The translations under genes and the position numbers were made by a program. Under the pieces are notes generated by a model. That model made no database searches and was not told where the DNA came from. It was given only the letters and a program-made list of their open reading frames with translations. DNA of 46,733 nt from Bacteroidota bacterium (GTDB lineage Bacteria > Bacteroidota > Bacteroidia > Bacteroidales > Bacteroidaceae): NCBI GenBank assembly GCA_023415545.1, contig JAEZKJ010000044.1, positions 1-46,733 of the forward strand, given 5' to 3'. Position 1 is the first letter of the stretch. Every line of letters starts with the position of its first letter. Shown piece after piece: positions 10,038 to 18,282 of this stretch.

Positions 10038-10045
10038 CAAAGGTA
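10038..10045 (-). promoter_or_regulatory. -7 box of the CocE-like hydrolase promoter
   Basis: On the minus strand this reads TACCTTTG, a full match to TAnnTTTG, 35 bp before the hydrolase start. The identical octamer serves fumarase on the other strand at 10101. I see no good -33 element. Confidence 0.5.
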
Positions 10046-10100
10046 GCCACTTTCCGAAAGTTTTTAAACCTCATTAAGGAAAAATTTCAATAATAGTTGT

Positions 10101-10108
10101 TACCTTTG
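10101..10108 (+). promoter_or_regulatory. -7 box of fumarase promoter
   Basis: TACCTTTG matches TAnnTTTG and is placed 41 bp before the fumarase ATG, in the divergent intergenic region. A clear -33 element is not visible. Confidence 0.5.
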
Positions 10109-10149
10109 TCTCACTATCATTTAACAAATTAATTAATAATATAAAAATT

Positions 10150-11802
10150 ATGGCAACACCTGAGTTTCATTATCAGCCAATGTTCGATTTGGGCGCTGAT
10201 AAAACAGAATACTATCTTTTGACAAAAGATTATGTGTCTGTTGGAGAATTCGAAGGACAACCAATTCTTAAGGTTGCAAAAGAGGGTTTGACAGCAATGG
10301 CAAACGCTGCATTCCGTGATGTTTCTTTCTTGCTTCGTCGTTCACACAACGAACAAGTTGCTAAGATACTTTCTGATCCTGAAGCAAGTGATAACGATAA
10401 ATATGTAGCTCTTACTTTCCTTCGCAATGCTGAAGTATCAGCAAAAGGTAAACTTCCTATTTGCCAAGATACAGGTACTGCAATAATACATGGTGAGAAA
10501 GGTCAGCATGTTTGGACCGGTTATTGCGATGAAGAGGCTCTATCATTAGGAGTTTACAAAACTTATACAGAGGAAAATCTTCGTTATTCGCAGAATGCTC
10601 CTCTTAACATGTACGATGAGGTAAATACAAAAACTAATCTTCCTGCTCAGATTGATATCGAGGCTACTGAAGGTATGGAGTATAAATTCCTATGCGTAAC
10701 TAAAGGTGGTGGTTCGGCTAACAAAACTTATCTATATCAAGAGACCAAAGCTGTTCTAAACCCAAATACTTTAGTCCCATTCCTTGTTGAGAAGATGAAG
10801 AGCTTGGGTACTGCTGCTTGTCCTCCTTATCATATTGCATTTGTTATTGGTGGTACTTCGGCTGAGAAGAACCTTCAAACAGTGAAACTTGCTTCTACAC
10901 ACTTCTACGATGAACTTCCTACTTCAGGTAATGAACATGGTCGTGCATTCCGTGATGTAGAACTTGAAAAACAAGTGCTTGAAGAGGCTTACAAAATAGG
11001 TCTTGGTGCACAGTTTGGTGGTAAATATATGGCTCATGATGTACGTATTATTCGTCTTCCTCGTCATGGAGCATCTTGTCCTATAGGTCTTGGTGTATCG
11101 TGCTCGGCTGACAGAAATATCAAATGTAAGATTAACAAAGATGGTATTTGGATCGAGAAGATGGATGATAATCCTGGAGAACTTATACCGGTAGAATTAA
11201 GAAATGCAGGTGAAGGTGATGCTGTTAAGATTAATCTTAACCAACCTATGTCTGAAATACTTAAAGAGTTGACAAAATATCCTGTTGCTACTCGTCTTTC
11301 TTTGAATGGTACTATCATTGTAGGTCGTGATATAGCTCATGCTAAACTAAAAGAGCGTCTTGACCGTGGAGAAGATCTTCCTCAATACATAAAGGATCAT
11401 CCTATTTACTATGCCGGACCAGCTAAGACTCCAGAGGGTATGGCTTGTGGTTCTATGGGCCCAACTACAGCAGGTCGTATGGACTCGTATGTAGACCTAT
11501 TCCAATCACATGGCGGTAGTATGATTATGCTTGCTAAGGGTAATCGTAGCCAACAGGTAACAGATGCTTGTAAAAATCATGGTGGTTTCTATTTAGGTTC
11601 TATCGGTGGTCCTGCAGCTATCCTTGCTCAGAATAATATTAAGAGCATTGAATGTGTAGAGTATCCTGAGCTTGGTATGGAAGCTATTTGGAAAATTGAA
11701 GTTGAAGATTTCCCTGCTTTCATCCTTGTTGATGATAAAGGCAATGACTTCTTCAAACAGATTAAGCCACGTTGCGCAGGTAGCTGTGATATAAAAAAAT
11801 AA
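10150..11802 (+). CDS. fumA: Class I (iron-sulfur) fumarate hydratase
   Basis: Interconverts fumarate and malate in the cytoplasm. In Bacteroidales this step belongs to the reductive branch that leads to succinate. It is the single-chain class I form (550 aa), with the N-terminal alpha-type part (LPICQDTGTAII, TAACPPYHIAFVIGGTSAE) joined to the C-terminal beta-type part (YYAGPAKTPEG, CGSMGPTTAGRMDSY, SQQVTDACKNHGGFYLGSIGG). Cysteines at 105, 224 and 318 fall where class I enzymes bind the 4Fe-4S cluster. It is a monocistronic gene with its own promoter and a strong downstream hairpin. The assignment is secure; fumA or fumB naming is a convention. Confidence 0.97.
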   Translation: MATPEFHYQPMFDLGADKTEYYLLTKDYVSVGEFEGQPILKVAKEGLTAMANAAFRDVSFLLRRSHNEQVAKILSDPEASDNDKYVALTFLRNAEVSAKGKLPICQDTGTAIIHGEKGQHVWTGYCDEEALSLGVYKTYTEENLRYSQNAPLNMYDEVNTKTNLPAQIDIEATEGMEYKFLCVTKGGGSANKTYLYQETKAVLNPNTLVPFLVEKMKSLGTAACPPYHIAFVIGGTSAEKNLQTVKLASTHFYDELPTSGNEHGRAFRDVELEKQVLEEAYKIGLGAQFGGKYMAHDVRIIRLPRHGASCPIGLGVSCSADRNIKCKINKDGIWIEKMDDNPGELIPVELRNAGEGDAVKINLNQPMSEILKELTKYPVATRLSLNGTIIVGRDIAHAKLKERLDRGEDLPQYIKDHPIYYAGPAKTPEGMACGSMGPTTAGRMDSYVDLFQSHGGSMIMLAKGNRSQQVTDACKNHGGFYLGSIGGPAAILAQNNIKSIECVEYPELGMEAIWKIEVEDFPAFILVDDKGNDFFKQIKPRCAGSCDIKK

Positions 11803-11868
11803 TGTCAAAGCATATTTGGGTAATCAAAAATAATATTTAAAAAAGAAGATTATACAATAGTATAAATA

Positions 11869-11920
11869 TAAAAAGATGAGGCCTGGTCAAAAGTAATTTT
11901 GAGCAGGCCTTATCTTTTTA
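11869..11920 (+). terminator. Long hairpin terminator after fumarase
   Basis: A stem of roughly 24 bp, with one G-T wobble and one G-G mismatch, closes on the tetraloop GTAA at 11893-11896. The right arm ends in five T residues (11915-11919). It lies 67 bp after the fumarase stop. Its apical sequence AAAAGTAATT is shared with the neighbouring hairpin at 11964-11995. Confidence 0.8.
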
Positions 11921-11963
11921 CCCCCTTGCTATGGAAGAAGGGTTGGACATATCAGAAAAAATA

Positions 11964-11995
11964 GAGGATGACCCAAAAGTAATTGGGTCACCCTC
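11964..11995 (-). terminator. Hairpin terminator of the frr-rsgA-M28 operon
   Basis: GAGGATGACCCAA (11964-11976) pairs with TTGGGTCACCCTC (11983-11995) with one A-C mismatch around a 6-nt loop. Read on the minus strand it is followed by a T-rich run (complement of 11956-11961), as expected for termination of the M28 peptidase operon coming from the right. Confidence 0.75.
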
Positions 11996-12068
11996 ATCTT
12001 GTATTATGGTGTGCTTTAATGTCACCTTTTGTAACTTTTAATGAGCATCTATTTTAATCAATCTTCTT

Positions 12069-13091
12069 TTAGTAATCGCTATTAGCAAGATTCCACATAT
12101 TTAGGAAAGAAGCTTTAGTAATATCGACTACTTTATTGTAGTTTATCTTTTCGGCTTGATCCCCAGGCAAATGGTAATCCGGATGACCATCAGTGTGATA
12201 CCATATGATAGGTATACCTACTTTAGCAAAACTTCCATTATCGCTTCCACCTATAGGATTATCCCAAGCTCGGTAGTCGGGCTCCAATTGAAGTCTATAT
12301 GTCTCAATATCTTTTTTAAGCCACTCGCCAAAGATAGGTTTGCTAGCAGTATAAAAGTAAACAACATGTTTTGGTTGATTCTCATTGTTGTTTCTTCCTA
12401 TCATGTCATAATTTAAGTATCCTTTTACTTTATCAAGTTTCGGATAGCTCATCGTGAAGTAACGTGAGCCAAGAAGTCCCTTCTCTTCACCATCCCAAAA
12501 AGCGAAGATAACAGTTTTTTGTGGGCGTACACCTGTTGCAACAAATGCTTTTGCAACTTGGAGAACTGCTGATACACCTGATGCGTTATCATCAGCTCCA
12601 TTATAAATATTGTCGCCTACAAGATTTTTATCTATGCCAAGGTGATCATAATGTGCACCAATAATAACTATTTCGTTAGGATTTACTCCATCAATTTTAG
12701 CTAATATATTACGCATAGGAAGCTTTTGATGTGGTCCTTTTTTAAGTATAGCAATAGAGTCTGGGTGCAATTGATATTGTCCTTTTTTCTGTCGTTCGGC
12801 ACGATATACATCGAAAGGTTGTACATAGTCATTGAAAAGAGGTTTCAATCCAATCTGTTTTAACATTGATATGATGTAGTCACCAGCAATTCGTCCACCT
12901 TGCTCAGAAGCTTCACGACCTTGAAGGTTATCAGAAGCTAGAAAGCCAATGTGAGCTTCGGCAGTGGCACGGTTTATACTTTCAACACCTTTTTTTTCAG
13001 GCAATTCCTTTTTCGGCTTTGCTGCGTGTGCAACAACACAAAAAGCCGTCATAAATAATATAGCGGCAAATAATTTATATTTCATCATCAT
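12069..13091 (-). CDS. Secreted M28-family zinc aminopeptidase
   Basis: A co-catalytic zinc peptidase of family M28, exported by a signal peptide (residues about 1-23, ending AHA). Likely metal ligands and catalytic residues are visible in order: His147 in GAHYDHLG, Asp167 in NGADDNASG, Glu202-Glu203 in DGEEKGLLGS, Asp229 in NYDMIGRN and His307 in HPDYHLPGD. The length of 340 aa is typical for Bacteroidales members. It is the last gene of the frr-rsgA operon, 8 bp after rsgA. M28 members release N-terminal amino acids or cyclise N-terminal glutamine; the sequence alone does not decide which. Three ATGs are clustered at the start (13091, 13088, 13085). Confidence 0.93.
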   Translation of the reverse strand: MMMKYKLFAAILFMTAFCVVAHAAKPKKELPEKKGVESINRATAEAHIGFLASDNLQGREASEQGGRIAGDYIISMLKQIGLKPLFNDYVQPFDVYRAERQKKGQYQLHPDSIAILKKGPHQKLPMRNILAKIDGVNPNEIVIIGAHYDHLGIDKNLVGDNIYNGADDNASGVSAVLQVAKAFVATGVRPQKTVIFAFWDGEEKGLLGSRYFTMSYPKLDKVKGYLNYDMIGRNNNENQPKHVVYFYTASKPIFGEWLKKDIETYRLQLEPDYRAWDNPIGGSDNGSFAKVGIPIIWYHTDGHPDYHLPGDQAEKINYNKVVDITKASFLNMWNLANSDY

Positions 13092-13099
13092 AAGGTAAT

Positions 13100-14032
13100 T
13101 TAGTAAGCGGATCTATATTTTCCCTCCTCTTTATCCTGTATCATGTTAAGATAAGAGTTATATCTTGATTGACTGATGTAATGGTCCTCTACAGCTTTTA
13201 TAACAGCACAACCGGGCTCGTGTCTGTGAGTACAATTACCATATTTACAATCAGCGGAAAATTTAAATATCTCTTTAAAATAGTGTCCTATTTCCTCTTC
13301 CTCCATGTCGAATAGTCCAAAGCCTTTTATTCCCGGAGTATCAATAATATATCCTGATCCTTCAACAGGGAACATTTCAGAAAATGTTGTTGTATGCATT
13401 CCTTTGTTGTGGATGGTAGATATCTCGCCTGTTCTTAAAGATTCTTCAGGGAGTATGGCGTTGATAAGTGTTGACTTGCCCACACCCGAGTTACCTGATA
13501 ATAGAGTAACTTTATCTTTTAGCTCAGCTTTTATTGTGTCTATTCCAATATTCTGTTTAGCGGAAATTTTAAAACATTCATAACCTATGTTTGTGTATAG
13601 GTTAATAAGTGCATCGAGGTAACTGAGTTCTTCTTGTGAATATTTGTCCACTTTATTGAATATGATTTTCACTGGAACTCGATAAGCCTCTGCAGATGCA
13701 AGAAAACGATCGATGAATGTAGTCGATGTCTCTGGGTAGTTTACAGTCACAATAAGCATACATTGGTCAAGGTTTGCAGCCAATATATGTGACTGTTTGG
13801 AAAGATTTGAGGCGCGGCGTACAATATAGTTCTTTCGATCTTCAATTTCTGTGATGAAAGAGGCATTGTCACTATTGTCAACAATCTTAACGTAGTCGCC
13901 TACAACCACAGGATTTGTGCTCTTGATATCTTTTAGACGAAAGTTACCTTTGATTTTACACTCAACCAATCTTCCATCATCACATTTTACAAGATACCAA
14001 CTCCCGGTATTTTTTATAACAAGTCCTCTCAT
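13100..14032 (-). CDS. rsgA: Ribosome small subunit-dependent GTPase A (RsgA/YjeQ)
   Basis: Late 30S assembly factor that hydrolyses GTP on the small subunit. The N-terminal OB-fold (about 1-70) precedes a circularly permuted G domain in the order G4 FNKVD (125-129), G1 GNSGVGKST (180-188), G3 DTPG (231-234). The C-terminal zinc knuckle uses Cys262, Cys267, His269 and Cys275, matching the C-x4-C-x-H-x5-C spacing of the family. The length of 310 aa is usual. It lies 25 bp downstream of frr, so two translation-related genes share a transcript. Confidence 0.97.
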   Translation of the reverse strand: MRGLVIKNTGSWYLVKCDDGRLVECKIKGNFRLKDIKSTNPVVVGDYVKIVDNSDNASFITEIEDRKNYIVRRASNLSKQSHILAANLDQCMLIVTVNYPETSTTFIDRFLASAEAYRVPVKIIFNKVDKYSQEELSYLDALINLYTNIGYECFKISAKQNIGIDTIKAELKDKVTLLSGNSGVGKSTLINAILPEESLRTGEISTIHNKGMHTTTFSEMFPVEGSGYIIDTPGIKGFGLFDMEEEEIGHYFKEIFKFSADCKYGNCTHRHEPGCAVIKAVEDHYISQSRYNSYLNMIQDKEEGKYRSAY

Positions 14033-14057
14033 CTATTGTATTTCGCGCCTCAAATAG

Positions 14058-14618
14058 TTATACAGTCATTATCTCTTTATCTTTATCAGCAAGTAAATCT
14101 TCAATCTTCTTGATGTATTTATCATGAATTTTTTGAAGTTTCTCTTCGCCATTCTTCTGTTCATCTTCAGCTAAGCCCTCTTTTACAGCTTTTTTAAGAT
14201 GGTCAATAGCATCACGGCGTGCATTACGAACACTAACCTTAGCTGTTTCACCTTCAGCCTTGCACTGTTTAGAAAGTTGTCTACGTCTCTCTTCAGTCAA
14301 TGGAGGTATACCTAAACGGATAATTTCACCATTGTTCTCAGGCATTATACCAAGATCAGAGTCAATAATAGCTTTCTCGATAGGGCGGAACATAGCCTTA
14401 TCCCAAGGCTTGATAGTAATACTTCTTGCATCGGGTGTAGATACAGCAGCTACATTGTTGATAGGTACCATACTTCCATATGAATCAACTCGTATACCGT
14501 CTAAAAGACGTGTGCTAGCTTTTCCAGCACGTATATGAGCTAATGCTTCTTCAAGATACATAATGGCCATATCCATTTTTTCTTGAGCCTCTTCTAGGCA
14601 AGTCTTAACGTCTGTCAT
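14058..14618 (-). CDS. frr: Ribosome recycling factor
   Basis: Acts with EF-G to split the post-termination ribosome. The 186-aa length, the central segment with ARSITIKPWDKAMF and DLGIMPENNGEIIRLGIPPLTEERRRQL, and the C-terminal helix with KKIEDLLADKDKEIMTV are all characteristic. It is the first gene of a minus-strand operon with rsgA and the M28 peptidase and has its own promoter 50 bp upstream. In many bacteria frr follows pyrH directly; here pyrH is close (15456) but separated by a plus-strand phosphatase gene. Confidence 0.97.
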   Translation of the reverse strand: MTDVKTCLEEAQEKMDMAIMYLEEALAHIRAGKASTRLLDGIRVDSYGSMVPINNVAAVSTPDARSITIKPWDKAMFRPIEKAIIDSDLGIMPENNGEIIRLGIPPLTEERRRQLSKQCKAEGETAKVSVRNARRDAIDHLKKAVKEGLAEDEQKNGEEKLQKIHDKYIKKIEDLLADKDKEIMTV

Positions 14619-14666
14619 ATAATAATATTATTTGGTATGAACTTTTAATAGAGTCTATTTACTAAA

Positions 14667-14697
14667 CAAAAGTAAAACAATTTTTGATTATCTGCAA
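14667..14697 (-). promoter_or_regulatory. Promoter of frr-rsgA-M28 operon
   Basis: On the minus strand, TACTTTTG at 14674-14667 matches TAnnTTTG, with TTG at 14697-14695 as a -33 element 20 nt upstream. It is about 50 bp before the frr start. Confidence 0.55.
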
Positions 14698-14742
14698 TAT
14701 AGAGTTTTCTTCATTATATGTGAATGCTTTTTTAGTTTTTTA

Positions 14743-14772
14743 TTTGATTGTATTTTAAAAATCATAAATTTG
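14743..14772 (+). promoter_or_regulatory. Promoter of the histidine phosphatase gene
   Basis: TTTG at 14743-14746 and TAAATTTG at 14765-14772, with an 18-nt spacer, form one of the best matches to the Bacteroidetes consensus in this window. The ATG is 23 bp downstream. Confidence 0.65.
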
Positions 14773-14795
14773 TGATATTCTAAGTTATATTAATT

Positions 14796-15317
14796 ATGAT
14801 CACACTATATCTTGCACGACATGGACAGACTAAAGAAAACCTTGATAGGATATTCCAAGGACATATGCCTGGAAATTTAACTGAAGAGGGTATCTTACAG
14901 GCTAAAAAATTGGGTGAGGAGTTGAACTCCATAGAATTCGACCATGTTATTTGTAGTGATCTTAAAAGAGCTGTTGATACAGTAAATATTGTTTTTGAAG
15001 GTAAGGACGTAGAATACTCAACAGTTGAGTTACTTAGGGAAATAAATTGGGGTAGTTGGACAGGTATGTTTATAAAAGATGTTGATCTTAATAACCCACC
15101 ATCCGATGTTGAGAGTCAGGAGATGCTTTATGAGCGGGGAAGAGTTTTTTTAGATTATCTGAAGAAAAACTATAAAGGTAATGTTTTGGCAATAGGGCAT
15201 GGATTAATAAATCGTGCTATCCAGGCGCATATCGAGAATGTTCCTCTTAGTGATATACGCACTATTGAAAGAATTAATAATTGTGAAGTTCGCAAGTTTA
15301 CTATATCATTAGATTAA
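14796..15317 (+). CDS. Histidine phosphatase family protein (phosphoglycerate mutase-like)
   Basis: A cytoplasmic phosphatase of the histidine phosphatase superfamily. The phospho-acceptor motif LARHGQT near the N-terminus gives the RHG triad at residues 8-10. It is followed by FQGHMPGNLTEEG, a second arginine in CSDLKRAVDT, REINWGSWTG and the second catalytic histidine in AIGHGLINRA. At 173 aa it is a minimal, single-domain form. No partner gene indicates the substrate; a sugar phosphate, nucleotide or alpha-ribazole-type substrate are all possible. It sits as a lone plus-strand gene between frr and pyrH, flanked by a good promoter and a perfect palindrome. Confidence 0.9.
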   Translation: MITLYLARHGQTKENLDRIFQGHMPGNLTEEGILQAKKLGEELNSIEFDHVICSDLKRAVDTVNIVFEGKDVEYSTVELLREINWGSWTGMFIKDVDLNNPPSDVESQEMLYERGRVFLDYLKKNYKGNVLAIGHGLINRAIQAHIENVPLSDIRTIERINNCEVRKFTISLD

Positions 15318-15378
15318 GGTGACTGAATGCATACTTTGAAATAGATAAGGAAGTTGACAAAGCACACTATATAAAACA

Positions 15379-15416
15379 AGTAATCCTTGCTAAAACATGT
15401 TTTAGCAAGGATTACT
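15379..15416. terminator. 38-bp perfect palindrome, bidirectional terminator
   Basis: Positions 15379-15397 and 15398-15416 are exact reverse complements, centred on ACATGT, with no spacer. It lies between the stops of the histidine phosphatase (+) and pyrH (-). T-rich sequence follows on the right side and A-rich sequence lies on the left, so it can act for both strands. Confidence 0.75.
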
Positions 15417-15455
15417 CTTTATTGTTATGACTTTTAAGTCAATTTATTCTGTATA

Positions 15456-16166
15456 TTAGTTATGTACTAAAGTACCGATATTTTCTCCGTTAATAACCTT
15501 CTTTAAGTTCCCAACAGTATCCATATCGAAAACTATTATTGGAAGATTATTCTCTTTACACATACAAGTAGCTGTAAGGTCCATCACTTTTAAACCTCTC
15601 CTTAGTACTTCGTCGTAAGTTATTTCATCAAATTTAGTAGCCGTAGGATCTTTTTCTGGGTCAGCAGTGTATATTCCGTCAACTCTTGTTCCCTTAAGCA
15701 TTACATCAGCTTCAATTTCTATACCTCTTAATGATGAACCAGTATCGGTAGTGAAGAATGGATTCCCGGTACCTGCTGAGAAGATAGCTACAGCACCATT
15801 CTCCATTGCCTCTATAGCTTTCCATTTGCTATAGAATTCACCAATAGGTTCCATACGAACAGCAGTAAGAACTTTCGCTTTTACACCTTCAGCTTCTAGA
15901 GCAGAACTTAGTCCAAGGCTGTTGATAACTGTAGCCAACATACCCATTTGGTCTCCTTTTACTCTGTCAAAACCTTTAGATGCTCCACTTAGGCCACGGA
16001 ATATGTTTCCACCACCTATTACAATACCAATTTGAACTCCTTGTTCGTGTATCTCTTTTATCTGTTTTGCATAATCACTAAGACGCTTTTCGTCAATTCC
16101 ATATTGCTTTTCGCCCATAAGGCTCTCGCCGCTGAGCTTCAATAATATTCTTTTGTACTTAGCCAT
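15456..16166 (-). CDS. pyrH: UMP kinase (uridylate kinase)
   Basis: Phosphorylates UMP to UDP in pyrimidine nucleotide synthesis. It is a bacterial amino-acid-kinase fold enzyme. Visible signatures are KRILLKLSGESLMG at the N-terminus, the glycine-rich GIVIGGGNIFRG, DQMGMLATVINSLGL, SAGTGNPFFTTDTGSSLRGIEIEADVMLKGT and VDGIYTADPEKD. The length of 236 aa is normal. It lies 88 bp downstream of yraN with a possible promoter in the gap. The start MAKYKR is the family's usual N-terminus. Confidence 0.98.
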   Translation of the reverse strand: MAKYKRILLKLSGESLMGEKQYGIDEKRLSDYAKQIKEIHEQGVQIGIVIGGGNIFRGLSGASKGFDRVKGDQMGMLATVINSLGLSSALEAEGVKAKVLTAVRMEPIGEFYSKWKAIEAMENGAVAIFSAGTGNPFFTTDTGSSLRGIEIEADVMLKGTRVDGIYTADPEKDPTATKFDEITYDEVLRRGLKVMDLTATCMCKENNLPIIVFDMDTVGNLKKVINGENIGTLVHN

Positions 16167-16197
16167 AATATTGAGAACTTATATATCTTATAGTGTA

Positions 16198-16205
16198 CAA
16201 AAATA
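16198..16205 (-). promoter_or_regulatory. Possible -7 box for pyrH
   Basis: Minus-strand TATTTTTG matches TAnnTTTG, 31 bp before the pyrH start, in the 88-bp gap from yraN. No -33 TTG is found at the expected distance, so it may be chance in AT-rich DNA. Confidence 0.4.
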
Positions 16206-16254
16206 ACACATATTTCATTGAATAGGATAAATAGCTCTCTTTTTATTATCTCAT

Positions 16255-16620
16255 TTACCAAATTGGAGGGTAAAAAGCATCTTTTATGTGATTTATTGTA
16301 AATGGCTCTTTTTCACCAATAATAGAAATGATGTCGAATCTTACTCTATTATCGATAGAGAAAAGTCGTATATATGCATCTGCTGACGATACTATTCTTT
16401 TAATTTTTCTGTTTCTAACAAAATCTTCAGGATTACCAAACAATATGTTTCTCCTTGTTTTAACCTCGACTATAACAAGCTCATCGTTATCATAAGCAAT
16501 AATATCTATCTCTTTTCTTCCTGAATGCCAGTTACGGTCTTTAATTATGTAACCACTCTTTTCAAGATATTTACAGGCAACTTCCTCGCCTTTCTGTCCA
16601 AGCTCATTATGTAGGGCCAT
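16255..16620 (-). CDS. YraN/UPF0102 family nuclease-fold protein
   Basis: A 121-aa member of UPF0102 (YraN), a small family with a restriction-endonuclease-like fold related to Holliday junction resolvases; its cellular role is not settled. The N-terminal signature LGQKGEEVACKYLEKSGY is followed by the PD-(D/E)xK site: Asp39 in EIDII and Glu52-x-Lys54 in VEVKTRR. The C-terminal part (RVRFDIISI) fits the family. It is intact and divergent from tadA. I see no clear -7 box directly upstream on the minus strand. Confidence 0.93.
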   Translation of the reverse strand: MALHNELGQKGEEVACKYLEKSGYIIKDRNWHSGRKEIDIIAYDNDELVIVEVKTRRNILFGNPEDFVRNRKIKRIVSSADAYIRLFSIDNRVRFDIISIIGEKEPFTINHIKDAFYPPIW

Positions 16621-16643
16621 TTAATCTTTTATATCAATAAAGG

Positions 16644-16673
16644 TTGTTTTATCTCTATTAGTCACTAATTTTG
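16644..16673 (+). promoter_or_regulatory. Possible promoter of tadA
   Basis: TTG at 16644-16646 and TAATTTTG at 16666-16673 have a 19-nt spacer. The tadA ATG is about 115 bp further on, which would mean an unusually long leader. Nothing better is visible nearer the gene. Confidence 0.3.
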
Positions 16674-16788
16674 TATTAAGCAATTAAATTAGTTCACGCT
16701 ATTATAAAATACTATTTTTAAAACATTAAATATTGATGAATAGTTTAGTTGTAAATGGGAATGTATAAATAATATATTGAGAATAATT

Positions 16789-17235
16789 ATGGAGATATTA
16801 AATAATGACGATATATACTACATGAAACAGGCACTTTTAGAGGCACAAAAAGCAGAAGAGAGAGGTGAAGTTCCTATTGGTGCAGTTGTGGTATGTAGTG
16901 GAAGGATTATTGGTAGAGGACATAATCTTACTGAAACGTTGCATGACGTAACAGCCCATGCCGAAATGCAAGCCATAACAGCGGCTGCTAATAATTTAGG
17001 TGCAAAATATCTTCCACAATGTACTCTTTATGTTACTGTAGAACCATGTGTTATGTGTGCCGGGGCAATAGGATGGTCACAATTGGGACGTCTTGTTTAT
17101 GGTACTGAAGATGAAAAGCGTGGATATATGCGTTTTGCGCCTAATGCTCTTCACCCAAAGACAGAGGTTGTGAAGGGTATATTACGCGAGGAGTGCTCGG
17201 ATATAGTGAAAAAGTTCTTTAAGAAAAAGAGATAG
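16789..17235 (+). CDS. tadA: tRNA-specific adenosine deaminase-type nucleoside deaminase
   Basis: A zinc-dependent deaminase of the TadA family, which converts the wobble adenosine of tRNA-Arg(ACG) to inosine. The zinc site is complete: His57-Ala-Glu59 (AHAEMQAI) and PCVMC (Cys87, Cys90). The preceding GEVPIGAVVV segment is also diagnostic. I chose the ATG at 16789, giving 148 aa; an in-frame TTG at 16777 would add four residues and is less likely. The gene ends 3 bp from the stop of the convergent DUF4834 gene with no room for a terminator, so the two transcripts must overlap at their 3' ends. TadA is favoured over guanine deaminase by length and by the position in a housekeeping block. Confidence 0.93.
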   Translation: MEILNNDDIYYMKQALLEAQKAEERGEVPIGAVVVCSGRIIGRGHNLTETLHDVTAHAEMQAITAAANNLGAKYLPQCTLYVTVEPCVMCAGAIGWSQLGRLVYGTEDEKRGYMRFAPNALHPKTEVVKGILREECSDIVKKFFKKKR

Positions 17236-17238
17236 ACC

Positions 17239-17517
17239 TTATTTTATCTCTTCAAAGTCGATATACTCACCCTCATCTTTGCCTATTATTTTCCCCTTGT
17301 GGTCATTTGATGAGGTAGTGTCATTGTTGCTATTATCTGAAAAGTCGCTATTGTAATTATCACTATTACTTCGGGTATAATTATCTTTATTTCTGTTACG
17401 ACGTTTACCAATACCAAAAATTCTTAACACACCTGATAAAATATTACCAACAATCACAAGAGCGAAAATCAGTACTATAAGGATAATTAAAAATAAGAAA
17501 CCTATGATTCCAAACAT
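17239..17517 (-). CDS. DUF4834-family small membrane protein
   Basis: A 92-aa protein with one strongly hydrophobic N-terminal segment (about 2-28, rich in Ile, Leu and Val), then a basic stretch GKRRNRNKDN, a low-complexity Asn/Ser/Asp region with repeated SDN/SN units, and a conserved-looking tail KIIGKDEGEYIDFEEIK. This layout matches DUF4834, a Bacteroidetes family of unknown function often found beside phospholipid genes. It lies 44 bp after pssA as the third gene of the psd-pssA operon, which hints at a membrane-related role, but nothing more can be claimed. Confidence 0.8.
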   Translation of the reverse strand: MFGIIGFLFLIILIVLIFALVIVGNILSGVLRIFGIGKRRNRNKDNYTRSNSDNYNSDFSDNSNNDTTSSNDHKGKIIGKDEGEYIDFEEIK

Positions 17518-17561
17518 ATCATTTTTTCATTAAAGATAGATTCAAAACAAATATTTAATAG

Positions 17562-18275
17562 TTATTGTTTTGAACGTTTAGCTGTGAGTAGAGACAATAT
17601 TATATACCACAATATTATAGCTGCAAAACCGGTAACACCTAATAATATGAGTAGAGGGATGCAGACTAAAAGGAATATATAACTTATCTTATTGTTTTTC
17701 CATGATAAGCTTTTGAATTTTAGTGAGAACATAGGTAACTCACTTACAAGAAGCAGTGACATGAATAATACTAACAAACAAAGAAATATAACATTGTTTG
17801 ATGAAGATATAATAAAGTCATGAGCTCCAATAACAAAAGAACCCCAGAAGAGTGCATTTGCAGGAGTTGGAAGACCTATAAAAGAAGATGTTTGACGAGT
17901 ATCAATATTAAATTTACCTAATCTAAGTGCAGAAAAAACAGCAATTATAAAGGCGAAATATGGAATAATATGCGCAAATGGTGCTAATAACTCCGGATAA
18001 GGCATCTCTTTAAGCAATGAGTAAACAATTGCTGATGGAGCAAAACCAAAGGTAATGTCATCAGCTAATGAATCTAACTCTTTACCTAGGGGGCCGGATA
18101 CGGAGAATAAACGAGCAAGCATACCATCGAAGAAGTCGAATATTGCTCCTAAAATAATAAAAAGAATAGCCATATCATAATCAGCATTGAAAGCCATTAC
18201 TGAGGCAATACAACCTGAAAACAGATTACAACAAGTAACTGTATTTGGGATATGGCGTGTTATAATATTAGCCAT
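17562..18275 (-). CDS. pssA: CDP-diacylglycerol-serine O-phosphatidyltransferase
   Basis: Makes phosphatidylserine from CDP-diacylglycerol and serine at the inner membrane, the step before decarboxylation by the upstream psd product. The CDP-alcohol phosphotransferase signature D-G-x2-A-R-x8-G-x3-D-x3-D is complete in the segment beginning DGMLAR near residue 49. Several hydrophobic segments span the rest, consistent with an integral membrane enzyme, and a basic tail (TAKRSKQ) closes it. The length of 237 aa is normal for the Bacteroidales type. It starts 7 bp after psd, so they are translated from one mRNA. Confidence 0.96.
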   Translation of the reverse strand: MANIITRHIPNTVTCCNLFSGCIASVMAFNADYDMAILFIILGAIFDFFDGMLARLFSVSGPLGKELDSLADDITFGFAPSAIVYSLLKEMPYPELLAPFAHIIPYFAFIIAVFSALRLGKFNIDTRQTSSFIGLPTPANALFWGSFVIGAHDFIISSSNNVIFLCLLVLFMSLLLVSELPMFSLKFKSLSWKNNKISYIFLLVCIPLLILLGVTGFAAIILWYIILSLLTAKRSKQ

Positions 18276-18282
18276 TTTTATT

